Assembly: GCA_027579435.1 (NCBI GenBank)
Contig: JANBPK010001077.1
Span: forward strand, 1-58,186
Reading direction: 5' to 3'
DNA length: 58,186 bases
Source: Candolleomyces eurysporus
Taxonomy: Eukaryota > Basidiomycota > Agaricomycetes > Agaricales > Psathyrellaceae
The notes beneath the pieces are model-generated. The model saw only the letters and a program-made list of their open reading frames with translations. It did not search any database and was not told the DNA's origin. The translations under genes were made by a program, and so were the position numbers. Below are positions 48,896 to 58,186 of the stretch, one piece after another; the stretch's first letter is position 1, and the number at the start of each line of letters is the position of its first letter.

Positions 48896-48949
48896 AGAGA
48901 GGTGGATGGACCTTTGTCGATACGCCTTTCTTATATTGGCGTCGTTGAT

Positions 48950-49080
48950 CGCGCCTTTCTCTTTTCTTGTTTGGGAGCTTTAATATCTGGACTATGTTCT
49001 TCCCCCTTTTCTAATTACCACGTACCTACATACTTACGAATAGAATCGATCGATCTCCAACAAACCGACGCCATATCCGA
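48950..49080 (+). repeat. short duplicated segment downstream of the KRE9-like gene, copy 1
   Basis: TACGAATAGAATCGATCGAT and CTCCAACAAACCGACG after it (from 49035) match CACAAATAGAATCGATCGAT and CTTCAACTAACGGACG at 50355. Upstream, TGGGAGCTTTAATA matches TGGGAGATTTAATA near 50243. The copy lies in the probable 3' UTR of the KRE9-like gene, so the second copy may be the relic of a duplicated gene end. Confidence 0.6.
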
Positions 49081-49639
49081 TCTTTCGCTGAGCGTCTCTG
49101 AACATATAAATATTGTCTCCGAGATGATCTCACTTCCTCGTTTCTCCCTCATTTCTTCCATCCACACGTTCGGCTCAGAGAGACTATTCGTTTTTGTGAT
49201 TTGTCCCGAGTTCGTGGTATCATGAAGGTTTGACGTTATCTATATAGGCGGTCAATTAGTATAACTGCGGCGAGCCTCGCCATGTTCCTGGTATGCGGCG
49301 CCCGTCTCGTTTTTGCTTTTGCTTCACCGTCGACTGGGATTCCTGCACAAGATGAAAGGATCGCAGCACCCTAGGCTTTTGCTCTCACACTTGGCATCAC
49401 ATTCATTCAACGCTGTCTTCTGGGGGGTCTGTTGCGCAGCGAATAACGGACCTTCCCGTTGCTACTCGTTTTGTCGAACATTAGCGTTTCTGCAGCGCTC
49501 CGAAGGGTTCAGCAGCAATCAACTCAAGATCAAGAGCTCAGCGAACGAACTAATGAGGGTTCGATCCTGCGAGTCTTCCATGAGTCATTCACTTTTCACT
49601 TTGGACGATGTCCCGAGTGCGGTGAGAGCGCAGGAAAGG

Positions 49640-49930
49640 TACTCTAAATTCCTCGTCCTACATCTTTCCCGTTGCTCATTCCACGTTTCATGTCGATTTG
49701 AGTTTTTGAACCGCAATCACTTTTCTTCATTCATTTTTGTGCATTTTGTTAATCACGCGCAGTCGCCTCTCAACTTCTGCGGCCTTCAGATCTGGGACGT
49801 CGAGGACTTGGCATGTGTCAACAAAGTGCTCAACGCGGCTCTTGAGAGCCTGGGTGGCATCGTAGTTGTACTCCAGGAAGCCTCAAAGGCAAGGAGGAGC
49901 CTCGGAGAAACCCCGAGGATGGGGGAGGGT
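49640..49930 (-). repeat. dispersed composite repeat, copy c (inverted)
   Basis: The reverse complement matches copies a and b: ATGAGCAACGGGA near 49675, CTTTGTTGACACATGCCAAG near 49815 and CCTCCTTGCCTTTGAGGCTT near 49885. A 215-codon plus-strand frame runs through it (49313-49960) but is not conserved in the other copies, so it is not called as a gene. Confidence 0.65.
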
Positions 49931-50234
49931 GGAACGGATGAGGTGCTGAATGTTTTGTGATCGCTATATGTCTTCTCTCATCGACCACTGAGACTTGGCG
50001 AATGCAGGCTTGAGGCTCGACCCTCGTTATACCCAACCGCAAGATCCACAACAACTCTAGCCATTTATTCGCTTGCAACCTATCGCTTCACTGAACGACT
50101 CACATTCGCCGGAGTAGGGGTGTAGCAAGAGGTCCATCGTTGCCTTGCGTTTCCGCCGTTTTTCACTCCCTGTTGTTACCTTCCGGACCGATCCATTCTC
50201 CTCAGACGATGACGTGTTCAATCACGGCTTTGTC

Positions 50235-50420
50235 TTCTTGATATGGGAGATTTAATACGTACCTGGACAATTGTTTTCGCTCTGGTTTTCCACCTTCCTT
50301 GGTTTCTTCCTTGAATCCTCCCTTTCAGTTAGCTTGCACATACCTTCATATTCACAAATAGAATCGATCGATCTTCAACTAACGGACGTAACTATCACCT
50401 CCGATCACAGGGTGAGGCCG
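50235..50420 (+). repeat. short duplicated segment downstream of the KRE9-like gene, copy 2
   Basis: Partner of 48950-49080, in the same orientation, 1.3 kb downstream. No coding part of the KRE9-like gene accompanies it. Confidence 0.55.
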
Positions 50421-50429
50421 ACTGTCAAG

Positions 50430-52053
50430 TACGTAGGTGGGACGGATACATAGACAGCAACGAACGCTTCTCCCGAGTCATTTGTGAATCGTATATCACT
50501 CAACCGTACTCATATTGAGGTACCATTCAATCGCCCATTCGAGTAGATTCTTCCGGAAAGTAACCGAGAACAGCCTTTCTCGCTGTCCTGATTAAGGTTC
50601 CACTTTGTCTATTGGGGGAGCGACGGCACAGTGGCCCGGAATGGCGATGGTTCCACCATCTCACTATTACAATAACCCTGATATCGTCGCTATTCCAGCT
50701 TTTTCTCTCTCGGCTCGGTGGGTTTATATACATGTACGTTTGCGAAATGCTTGAAATTGTGCGCCAGTTGATAAACTACGACGAACGAACAAACAAATAG
50801 ATGGGACTCTTGAGCAGCCTAATCAAGGATAAGTAGAGGGTCCTTCTGCTATCGAGAGAAATTACCGCTTGAAGCGACTCTTGTCACCAAAGGTTTGACT
50901 GCTCTCTCGGTGGATCGAGCTGTGCTATTGACACCTCGAATCAAGTTATCTTTAGGGATTGCTCTTGGTTGAAGGGCTTAAATCACGCTTTCTTTCGACT
51001 CCAAACCAACTCACACCAACCGCAGAAACTCACAGATCAGCATCGCGCCCAAAAGGCCACTATCGCGCGTGCCTGTCCACGTACCTATCAGCTTTCAACC
51101 ATAGCCGCCTACCCTTTTTTTTTTTTCATTTCATTTCATTTTTCTGTTCACCCTTGAAAACCGACCGCATACAAGCAAGAACAGAACACAATATTTGAAT
51201 CTTAGCAAAAATAATACATAATCATCAATGGAGTGACAGACATCACCGCTGACCTTTGTCGAAATTTTGTGTCGTCCACCGCGGCACCAACGACCTTCGA
51301 CGACCAGGCGGTGTACAAATATTTGGGCGCGTGAATGGATTGCACGGCCACTGGCTTCTCTTGACCACCACCACCACCTCACCAAACGACGACGAGCGAT
51401 GGGGATGAAACACAGCTGCCGACTCCGAATGCGCCAGTGACGCTGAGGGACAGGAAAGAGGGGAAGGAAAGGAAAATGGGCGGATGAAAGTAACCCTCCA
51501 CCAAGCGATGGCGACGTTCTGAACGGCGTCGCCCGTCTCGTCTCACCAGCACCGTCGGCGCCGTCCTTAGACATGGCACCGATACCAGGTAAGTGAGTAT
51601 CGATATGCCCTGGCACCACTCGTTTATAGCGATCAGTCCGGGGCGCAACGCGAAACTGAGGGGACCGGAAAGGGGAAAGACTGTAGGGGTTTTGAACGAG
51701 GAACGATTCCCATTTCGGAGAGCGGACGAGCTCCTGGTGGTGGGCGACAAAGAACGGGGGCGGCAGTGCCCACCGACTTACTACCACCACCGCTGCCACC
51801 CGCGGACGTTGAACGCGGTGCACCACCGCCACCACCCGTGAACATCAAGCAGCGGCGCCCCCTGGTTCACTACTGCTACCAGCACCCGCTAACGTCAAAC
51901 ACCGGGGTACCAGCTCTGGCCGTGAGTCGCTTTCCACGGTTGTCAATTTCGTCGCACTCAACACGTTGGATAGTATTTCATGGCATCTTACGAAGTGCCT
52001 CTTCTTCATACGATATTTTCCGGTAATTCTGCAAATGTGAGTGGGCGCTAAAC
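50430..52053. other. 1.6-kb stretch with low-complexity parts, no firm gene
   Basis: The stretch includes a T-rich run (about 51113-51140) and triplet-rich sequence (CCACCACCACC near 51366 and 51783). The minus strand has a Gly-rich frame (MFTGGGGGAPRSTSAGGSGG at 51845) and a 234-codon frame at 51131-51835, both explained by GC-skewed triplet repeats. The last 150 bases may hold an upstream exon of the K+ channel relic (a hydrophobic stretch near 51965-52040). Confidence 0.35.
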
Positions 52054-52962
52054 TTGGGCTGCGTATTCTTTCTCTATCTCCTTGCCTTTTGTGCTGACAT
52101 GATATTCAAGGTCTGCAGATACTTTGCTGAACGTGGAACCTGGGTCGAAGCGCTGGACACATTCATGGACATGGTCGGAGATCCAACTCAATTCGCTGTA
52201 CGTCCTCTATCTTTGTTTCCCTCGCTCGTTGTTTACCTCACGGTGTATAGTCCATTCCTGGTGCCGCGTGGTTCGCCATCGTCAGTGCGTATTGTTTACT
52301 TCCTTTCACCTCTCTCTCCCTTGTTTTCCACCATCTCATCCCACCTCCTTTGTGCTTCAGTCGTCACCCACCTCTAATCTCTCCGTTCTCTGTTCTACTT
52401 CTTGCTCTCCCCAGCGTACTCACTCTCTGGCTCTCATACCGATAACAACAGTAGGATGCGGTGAAATAACCCCCCTATCCTTCCTCGGTCGACTCATAAC
52501 CCTCCCGAGTTTCGTGCTTGGACGGGAGTTCAGTCTGGTTTGGGAAAGGTTAAGCGCTAAACAGGTGAGCTTCTCTTGGTTTTTATTCGATCGCGGGTTG
52601 TGGTTCGATTTGACTTTCGTTGTTCGTCTTTCGTTCTTGCGACTTTTGTCCTTCTTGCATGGACGTCTTTGATTCCCATGTTCCGGCTTTGCATTCGTGA
52701 CTCGTTCCCGACTTTAGCTCTTCCACCAATTCGAATATTCTTGCCTTCCTTCTATCTTTTGGAACCATTTGAGCATTGAGGACATGCTACTAACCATGCT
52801 CTCTCTTTGTTCCAGGGAAACCAAGCTTCGCCGGACACTTCGCGCACGGGTCTTACAATTCCCGCCGACGACCCCGAAGCATCGTCGCTCCTGCGTCCCG
52901 GATCGACGACGACGATGACAACGGCGGCTAGGGACGACCAGAGACGACTGTCACGGCGGTGA
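52054..52962 (+). pseudogene. voltage-gated K+ channel pore region, degenerate
   Basis: Four plus-strand exons, about 52054-52197, 52251-52280, 52415-52564 and 52816-52962, join in phase. They read S5-like CVFFLYLLAFCADMIF, then YFAERGTWVEALDTFMDMVG, DPTQFA, SIPGAAWFAI, ITTVGCGEITPLSFLGRLIT, LPSFVLGREFSLVWERL and an acidic/Thr-rich tail. This is the turret-pore-S6 order of fungal Shaker-like (Kv) channels. Two defects stand out. The selectivity filter reads TVGCG where TVGYG is expected (a single A-to-G change). S6 also lacks about ten hydrophobic residues between RLITLP and SFVLG, as if deleted between two LP repeats. The insert RTHSLALIP before the filter is also abnormal. S1-S4 were not found upstream. 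It is most likely a dead or non-conducting remnant. Confidence 0.7.
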
Positions 52963-53045
52963 CGGCGGCGGCTAGAGGGTCCCTGGCGATGAGGACGACG
53001 ACGACGACCGTGACGGCCAGTGTTACCAGGGGCAAGGGTGTTAGA
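52905..53045 (+). repeat. GAC/GGC triplet-rich low-complexity tract
   Basis: The tract is imperfect repeats of GACGAC, GGCGGC and ACGACG. It overlaps the end of the K+ channel relic, so frames through it on either strand are not informative. Confidence 0.6.
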
Positions 53046-53192
53046 GGGCGAGGAGAAGGGGTTAGAGTTGGTGTTTGGATCTCGGAGGCGGAAAAGATGT
53101 GAGGCCAGTTTTCACCCTTCCCCATCTTCCGTCCCTCCCGCTGGTTCTCGTCCCGCTTCCTTCCGCAGAAGCTGACGTGCTTTTCCCCCAGG

Positions 53193-53915
53193 CTCTTGCA
53201 ACTGAAATACCACAAAAACACGGTAGTCCACCGCGAAAAGATTATCGCTCGTGGGGAACAAGAAATCACCTCAACGCTTGCCCGAAAAGATCAAGAAATT
53301 CTGCACCTCCAGCAAGTCTTCTCCCAACTCCAATCCTCCTCCCCAGCCTCTTCGTTATCATTAAGCGGGAAGTGGAGGTAGCCGACGCTGGTCGATGCCG
53401 GGAACAGGCAGTCTGCGAAGCCTCGACTCGACGGGAATAGGAGGTGAAGCAAAAAGTCGACTAGTGGGTGGAGAACCGGGAGAAAGAGTGACGAGAACTC
53501 GTTGAGAGGGAGGTTACTTGAGCTGGTCGAGAGGGAGCGCATAGAGGAACAGGAGGAGTTGGAGGCCGAGGAAAGGGAACGAGAGCAGCGAGGACGAGAG
53601 TTGAGGGAGAAGGACAGGGAGTCGAGGGTTCGAAGTAGGGAAGGATGGTACGAAAGGTGCGTTCGTTTCCCTCGGTACAACGAGCGGGATACTGATGAGC
53701 GTCGCGTAGGAACGAGAGCCACGAAAACACCTCTTAAAGAGGTCAAGAACACACTACCCCACCAACCCGTATCGAAGAAGATTACGACTCGCGAAACGCC
53801 CGTCTCGACGACTACCACCAGACGCCGTACACGATACAATAGCCATACGAACGGCGACGTTCAAGCGACACCCAAGCCCACCCCCTCGGCGATACCTTCA
53901 ACGACTACCGCCTAA
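53193..53915 (+). pseudogene. coiled-coil protein gene broken by stops and frameshifts
   Basis: After an acceptor-like CCCCCAG at 53186-53192 the plus strand reads LLQLKYHKNTVVHREKIIAR, GEQEITSTLARKDQEILHLQ and QVFSQLQSSS, with clear heptad spacing. In the next frame it continues EASTRRE*EVKQKVD*WVEN and REKE*RELVERE. From about 53530 it continues as ERIEEQEELEAEERERE and ends with a basic, Thr-rich tail (PVSTTTTRRRTRYNS) at a stop at 53915. Both TAG stops (53438 and 53462) can derive from CAG by one C-to-T change. The gene is unidentified; long coiled coils of this type occur in many structural or motor-associated proteins. It might be the lost C-terminal part of the K+ channel relic upstream, but that is speculative. 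Confidence 0.6.
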
Positions 53916-54357
53916 CCCTCATCCATCCCCTCTGCGTTCCCGCTCGAAACTCCCGTAGCACCACATCCCTCCCTCATAGACGCCCCGCCCCTCGTTGATC
54001 TTGCAGTCTGCAACGAAGGGCGTGGTATTGACAGCTACGGGTGGGTTGAACTTTGGGAATATTTTTNGAGAGGCGGGAGTCGTCTTCGGCCTTGCCATTT
54101 GCGAACGGCAACACGAGCGTGGCTGGGAATGGCGCTGTTGACAGGAGTCCAAGCCAGAGCGGTGGTAGGGGAGACGACGGAGGAGAGCCTCCCAACCCCA
54201 CAACACGGAAGGAGTGGGGAAGAAGAGGGCTAGTGGTACCGTGAGGGATAAGGTGAGGAGTCGGGAGGGAAGTTATCTCCAACAATTACACGCGATAAGG
54301 CTAAAATAAAATACAAATCAGAGGTCTGAATGCAGATATGACAAAAGTGAACATCAC

Positions 54358-55670
54358 CTTGGAGGCATCCGTAGTGAGGAAGGCGTCCAGCATGTCTTTC
54401 TTCCCTCGAGCGAGGGACGACAAGGTGATGTCGGCGGTGTTGGCAGCCAAAAGGTGAATAGCAACAACTGGCACTTGCTGGCGCTGCCTCCAAACACGTC
54501 CAATGATTTGGGTTTGGTCTTGCGCCGACCACGGTTGATCCTGACGTTAAGTTAGTTGGGAGTTACCCTTCGATATTAAAAATTTTCACTCACAAGGAAT
54601 ATAACGACGCTCGCCACCGTAAGGTTCAGACCTGTCGACCCGACTTTGGAGAACACAAGGACACGGTGTTCTGGATCCTTGTTAAACTTACAAACAATCT
54701 TCGCTCTCTGTTCATCCGTGGTTGTACCACTGATGACGAGCCTACTAATACCGTAAAGTTCAAAGACCTGTATAATTGTCAGTACAAAGTCCCAAGGATG
54801 TGCAAGAGTCCTCACGTTGCGAACAAGGGATGCATAGGATGGGAATTCGATGCAGATGACGACTAACAACCTTCGGATACTCTCCAACTGTAGTAACTTT
54901 TATATCAGTGGAGGGACCTTTAGCCATATTGGCAGGGATATGAACATTAACTACAACGTGAATAACCTCGAAAAAGGCATCTTTCGTTATCCTCAGTGCT
55001 GTAGAATTCGACTCCACTGACCTCCCTCGAATACCATTCCAACGTATCATTAGCGAGGCCAAGGAACTGCTGAAAGAACTTCGGTATCTTCGAGAAAACC
55101 TCCCAGCAACGGTTGGCCACAACAGTACGAACGCGTTGGTTATCACCGACGCGCTAGGAGAGACTCTGACTCTACCTTGGAGTCTTGACGTACAGAGTAG
55201 GATTCTCCTTCGCTGTCCCTTGTCACTAACGGATCTGAGATGAAGACAGGACCTCCACTTTACCTTAGTGAGCATTTCAGGGACAAAATAGGAGAAGACC
55301 ATGTCCGTTATGGGCTTTATCGTGTCACACGAGAGCATGGTGGAAACCTGGTAGGCGCAATGAATTGGAATAACGTTATAGAGACGGGTGAATGATTGAT
55401 CATGACCATCCTGGTCGGTGAATGGCAGTTCCTCGAGGAAGCTGCAAAAATGTGCCCTAAATGTGGGAAGACTCAGCTCGGAGAATTCGAGGACCAGGGG
55501 TGGCGGATCTGGTGGTGCAATGCCCCTTTTCGGAAATAAAACTATCTGACCAGTTGAGCCAAGTCGCCGTTGCAACACCCGGTTTAGATGCGTAGACAAG
55601 GACACCGGCATCCATCGATAACTACCGAATCCCCCCAGGTTGCAGTCGTGAAGAAACAGCATTTCGCCAT
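54358..55670 (-). pseudogene. SNF2-family helicase C-terminal domain with upstream relic exons
   Basis: Two clean minus-strand exons carry the helicase C domain. 54767-54594 reads VFELYGISRLVISGTTTDEQ, FNKDPEHRVLVFSKVGSTGL and NLTVASVVIFL (motif V). 54540-54358 reads DQPWSAQDQTQIIGRVWRQR (motif VI), VPVVAIHLLAANTADITLSS and LARGKKDMLDAF. This is the signature of SNF2/RAD5-like DNA translocases. Upstream, 55670-54864 has DQDGHDQSFTRLYNVIPIHC, TIKPITDMVFSYFVPEMLTK and, in another frame, NRCWEVFSKIPKFFQQFLG then LANDTLEWYSREVSGVEFYS. These parts need frame changes with no good introns, and no ATPase N-terminal motifs (GKT, DEAH) were seen, so the locus is probably a relic or fragment. The part above 54864 is duplicated, inverted, in the left arm. 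Confidence 0.68.
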
Positions 55671-55784
55671 GGTCAAGGGCGGGTCACGGGGAGGACTGAG
55701 TTAAGCGGTGCTTCTTATCTTGGGTCACTCTGGACGCCGTCTAAGAGTCATTTGACTATTTCCAAGCCCATACCACAGATGCTA

Positions 55785-55955
55785 GAGCTCTCGGTTGTGG
55801 ATTATACGGGTTCCAAGTCAATTTTTAAGCCCTATTCATGGATCCAAGAGCCCTCTGTTGTGGATTATAGTGGTTCCAAGTCAATCTTCGAGTCTCCGTC
55901 ACGGATGACAGAGCCCTCCGTTGTGGTTTATACAGGTTCCGAATCGATTTTCAAG
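55785..55955 (+). repeat. 63-bp minisatellite, right-arm copy (three units)
   Basis: Three units of 63 bases begin at GGTTGTGGATTATACGGG (or variants). The unit length is a multiple of three, so an open frame repeats SVVDYTGSKSIF-type peptides of 21 residues per unit. That frame is a consequence of the repeat and not evidence of a gene. Confidence 0.78.
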
Positions 55956-56795
55956 TAGTGACTTGCGTAGTAGGTTTACTTTTCAATACAATTATTCGCG
56001 TCCTTCATCCTAGTTTGGACATCTTCGTCCAAACTAATGGATTCCATGAGTCTCGTCCCCACGTACGTCCTCGTATTTTTGATCCCCTTTCTTGTACTTG
56101 CTCAGGAGGACGGAGAAGTAGCGGGTCCGGGCCCGGATTGAATTGGACAGCACCCGCTGAAGTCTAAGGAAGCGTGCGACTCCGTTCCATTCTGTGTGCT
56201 ATGTTGCGTGAGCGAGCTGATGTATGGACCCGGCACCACTTTTGCAGACACATACCGCGCTCATGAGGAATCGCGTTCCCAGCCGACATAGTCAGTGTTG
56301 GGGATCAGGGTCAGAATTGGAAAATTCGCAAGATTAACCGAGGAAGAATAGGGGACATACTCGCAACGAGAAAGGGAGGAGAGAACAAGGAGAGAACAAA
56401 GATAGGCATCAAAGCAAGTGACAAAGGGCAGGGACGAAGGGGGAAGAGAAGAATCGAAGCAAACAAGAGATGAATCTGCCCCATACAAGCCACGGAGCCC
56501 GACTGCCGTTTTGCGGCCAACGCCCAACCACATTGAAAGATCCATGTAGGCGCCAGGAGTACCATCTGAATGGGGAAGATATGAGACCCAGGGAAGGAGA
56601 GCGTGGAGACGAGACGTAAACACACAAGTACACACATCAAGCCTCCATGACAAACCTTATGGCAGAGTATCGGGCTTGCCGTTGAACGACGGTCTAATAT
56701 ATGTATAGGTTAGCGCAGAACTGAATCATTGCTACTCTTTCCCCCCAACACTCCCCTTGGTCGCTCCTTTCCTTACGTTCCCTACTGCGGCCACC

Positions 56796-57715
56796 ATGCC
56801 AGATGCGCGCTATCCTTTGGCCTTTCCGCCGACGTTCAAAAATCTGTACGGGGCTCAAATGCTTGCGATCTTAATCACAACATGGTCAGTTTGAATCCTG
56901 TCGATCACTGCGAGACGCTGACCTTTCCCTTACGTCCGAAACAGGCTCTATGGCATCTCGTTTGTATGTTGATCCCGCTCAATGCACAAATCGATTCGAA
57001 AGTCTGGTTTTTTGACATGGTTCCCACAGATCATGTTGGCCCGCTACTTCGCGTCGCATTCTCGAAACGACCCTGTCATGGTCAAAGCTGTAATTGCAGT
57101 TTTGGGGTAGGTATTTCGTCGTTGCGGAGGACTTGCTCTGACTGCTCTCAGCATACTTGCCACGATGGAAACAATCTTCTCCCATCACCAGCTGTACGAC
57201 TATTTCATCCTCAAGAATGGAGACCTCAGCCAGCGCGATATGATTCCGTTGTGAGTCCCTGCTGTTCTTCTTTGGCTCAAGTGTATAGCTGATCGTTTCG
57301 ACCCAGTTCCGTTCCTGTAAGCGATTCCTCTGATATCATTACCTCGAGGGTTGATTGATGGTGTCAATCAGGGGAAGACTATTTGCATTGTATGTATTTT
57401 GACGGCCTTTCATCTCAATTGCTGACATTGACAGACGTCGCTCAACATAGTTCTTCGCAGCATTTTTGTCTCAATTGTACGCCACCCATTCCGTTCTGAC
57501 GTCTCCATACCTTGTCGAGACCGGCCTTTCCTATCATCATCTAACGCTCATGGCAGATTCTATGCGAGTCGAATATGGAAAAGTTCGTACATCCTTAGCA
57601 CTGACCACAGGCTGCCATTGACTTTTGCATGCCCAGTTGGAAAATCCNTCGAGAGCTTTTTTAGGTTCGGCGTCGTGCCCATCGTGAGTGTTCGCTGAAT
57701 GATGGAGGATGCAGT
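56796..57715 (+). pseudogene. truncated DUF6534-type 7-TM gene (right copy)
   Basis: It starts MPDARYPLAFPPTFKN at 56796 and keeps the introns of the left copy: LITTW|LYGISF, then IMLARYFASHSRNDPVM, VKAVIAVLGILATMETIF, HHQLYDYFILKNGDLSQRD and FFAAFLSQL near 57450. Similarity to the left copy stops near 57715, in the middle of the gene, where a TAGGG-rich tract begins. The last three or four TM segments are missing, so it cannot make a full 7-TM protein. An N lies at 57648. Confidence 0.78.
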
Positions 57716-57719
57716 GCCC

Positions 57720-57850
57720 AGGGTTAAGAGTGATATTTTTTTGGCGTAGGGTGAGAGTAGGGTTGAGCCATAGGGTGGGCTAGGGTGAGTGAGGGAGGGA
57801 TATTGAGGGAGAGCCAGGGAGAGCTAGGGTGGGTGAACTAGAGAGGAAGG
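57720..57850 (+). repeat. TAGGG-rich degenerate tract
   Basis: Within 130 bases there are many TAGGGT, TAGGGTG or GAGGGAG motifs, resembling degenerate fungal telomeric repeat (TTAGGG) or simple purine-rich sequence. The tract lies at the exact break of the truncated DUF6534 copy. Confidence 0.5.
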
Positions 57851-57965
57851 GCCAGAGAGGCATTTAATTTACAGACAGATGAGATATACAGGTGATAATA
57901 AAAGACAGAACAAGGACTTGGCGATATCTTGACGAGGAGGCATCCGTTTCCTTCCCTGAAGGCAA

Positions 57966-58186
57966 CGTCTGGAAGCGTTTTTTGAAAGCTTTCAAACGCG
58001 CTCTCATATGTGGTGAATGGCGCAAAAAGTGTAGTCAAAGACTCCCATGTGAGAGATCGCAGAAAAGTGTGATATCTCAATGGGTGGTGAGCCTTTCGTT
58101 TTGCGAAAGACATCGTCTGGAAGTGTTTTTNAGAACGCTTTCGAACGCACTCTCATACGTGGTGAACGGTGCAAAAAGTGTAGTCG
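57966..58186 (+). repeat. 148-bp tandem repeat running off the window end
   Basis: CGTCTGGAAGCGTTTTTTGA at 57966 and CGTCTGGAAGTGTTTTTNAG at 58114 begin two units. Both continue with CACTCTCATACGTGGTGAA- and GCAAAAAGTGTAGTC-like sequence, with scattered differences. The second unit is cut by the window end, so the array may continue. Confidence 0.75.

Larger units (their letters stand above)
54864..57715. repeat. inverted duplication, right arm (uninterrupted)
   Basis: The arm holds in one piece what the left arm holds in two (8457-9552 and 13330-15516), in reverse orientation. It lacks both the 3.78-kb segment and the LTR-like insertion. It ends inside the DUF6534 gene on the right and inside the SNF2-linked gene on the left. 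Distance between arms is about 39 kb. Confidence 0.88.

Noticed and set aside
49313..49960. 215-codon plus-strand frame
   Set aside because: It crosses an inverted copy of the dispersed repeat, and the frame is not conserved in the other copies.
51131..51835. 234-codon minus-strand frame
   Set aside because: It runs through GC-skewed triplet repeats, has Arg/Trp-rich composition and has no splice or motif support.
54760..55662. 300-codon minus-strand frame
   Set aside because: Only parts are real exon sequence (DQDGHDQSFTRLYNVIP region). The middle reads in a shadow frame: another frame gives the protein-like NRCWEVFSKIPKFFQQFLG. It is described under the SNF2 relic instead of as one gene.
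55752..55958. 68-codon repetitive frame (SVVDYTGSKSIF-type repeats)
   Set aside because: Explained by a 63-bp minisatellite whose unit is a multiple of three. No start or exon context.
1..58186. CRISPR arrays, bacterial operons, ribosome binding sites
   Set aside because: The sequence is eukaryotic with spliceosomal introns. The only regular direct repeats are a three-unit minisatellite and a two-unit tandem array without spacer structure.

Overview
The window looks like a piece of a nuclear chromosome from a wood- or litter-decaying mushroom-forming fungus (Agaricomycetes, Basidiomycota). The evidence is the gene style: exons are cut by many GT-AG introns of about 50-80 bases. The gene content fits too: two long-type unspecific peroxygenases, a GH10 xylanase, 7-TM proteins of the DUF6534 type, a KRE9/KNH1-like GPI-anchored protein and two small secreted proteins. 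No rRNA, tRNA or CRISPR array was recognised. About fifteen isolated Ns occur, many beside homopolymer runs.

Layout. 0.27-1.06 kb: a small secreted protein. 1.1-7.2 kb: gene-poor, holding one copy of a 1.3-kb dispersed repeat. 7.2-15.5 kb: the left arm of an inverted segmental duplication. It holds a decayed DUF6534 gene and SNF2-linked sequence, is split by a 3.78-kb insertion, and carries a 319-bp solo-LTR-like insertion. 16.8-17.6 kb: a secreted protein with a GC-AG intron. 18.9-21.0 kb: the GH10 xylanase, 13 exons including an inferred 2-nt microexon. 22.2-22.7 kb: part of an acidic/Ser-rich protein. 23.2-25.1 kb: an intact 15-exon DUF6534 7-TM gene. 29.9-31.4 kb and 42.4-43.8 kb: two paralogous peroxygenases in the same orientation with identical exon lengths after exon 1. 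36.1-38.3 kb: a dsRNA-binding-domain gene sitting inside an interrupted dispersed repeat. 48.0-48.9 kb: the GPI-anchored KRE9-like protein. 52-54 kb: a decayed voltage-gated K+ channel and a decayed coiled-coil gene. 54.4-57.7 kb: the right arm of the inverted duplication, with a SNF2-helicase relic and a truncated DUF6534 gene. 57.7-58.2 kb: TAGGG-rich sequence, then the start of a 148-bp tandem array.

How the genes relate. The intact genes are mostly secreted or cell-surface proteins. The xylanase cuts hemicellulose, the two peroxygenases oxidise aromatics and aliphatics with H2O2, and the KRE9-like and small secreted proteins act at the wall or outside it. Nothing shows operon-like co-regulation. 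The parts between genes are dominated by old, degenerate repeats and gene relics, so the region behaves like repeat-rich accessory sequence. Gene models were built by hand from splice sites and reading-frame closure. Where all exons close in frame and match a known family, confidence is high.
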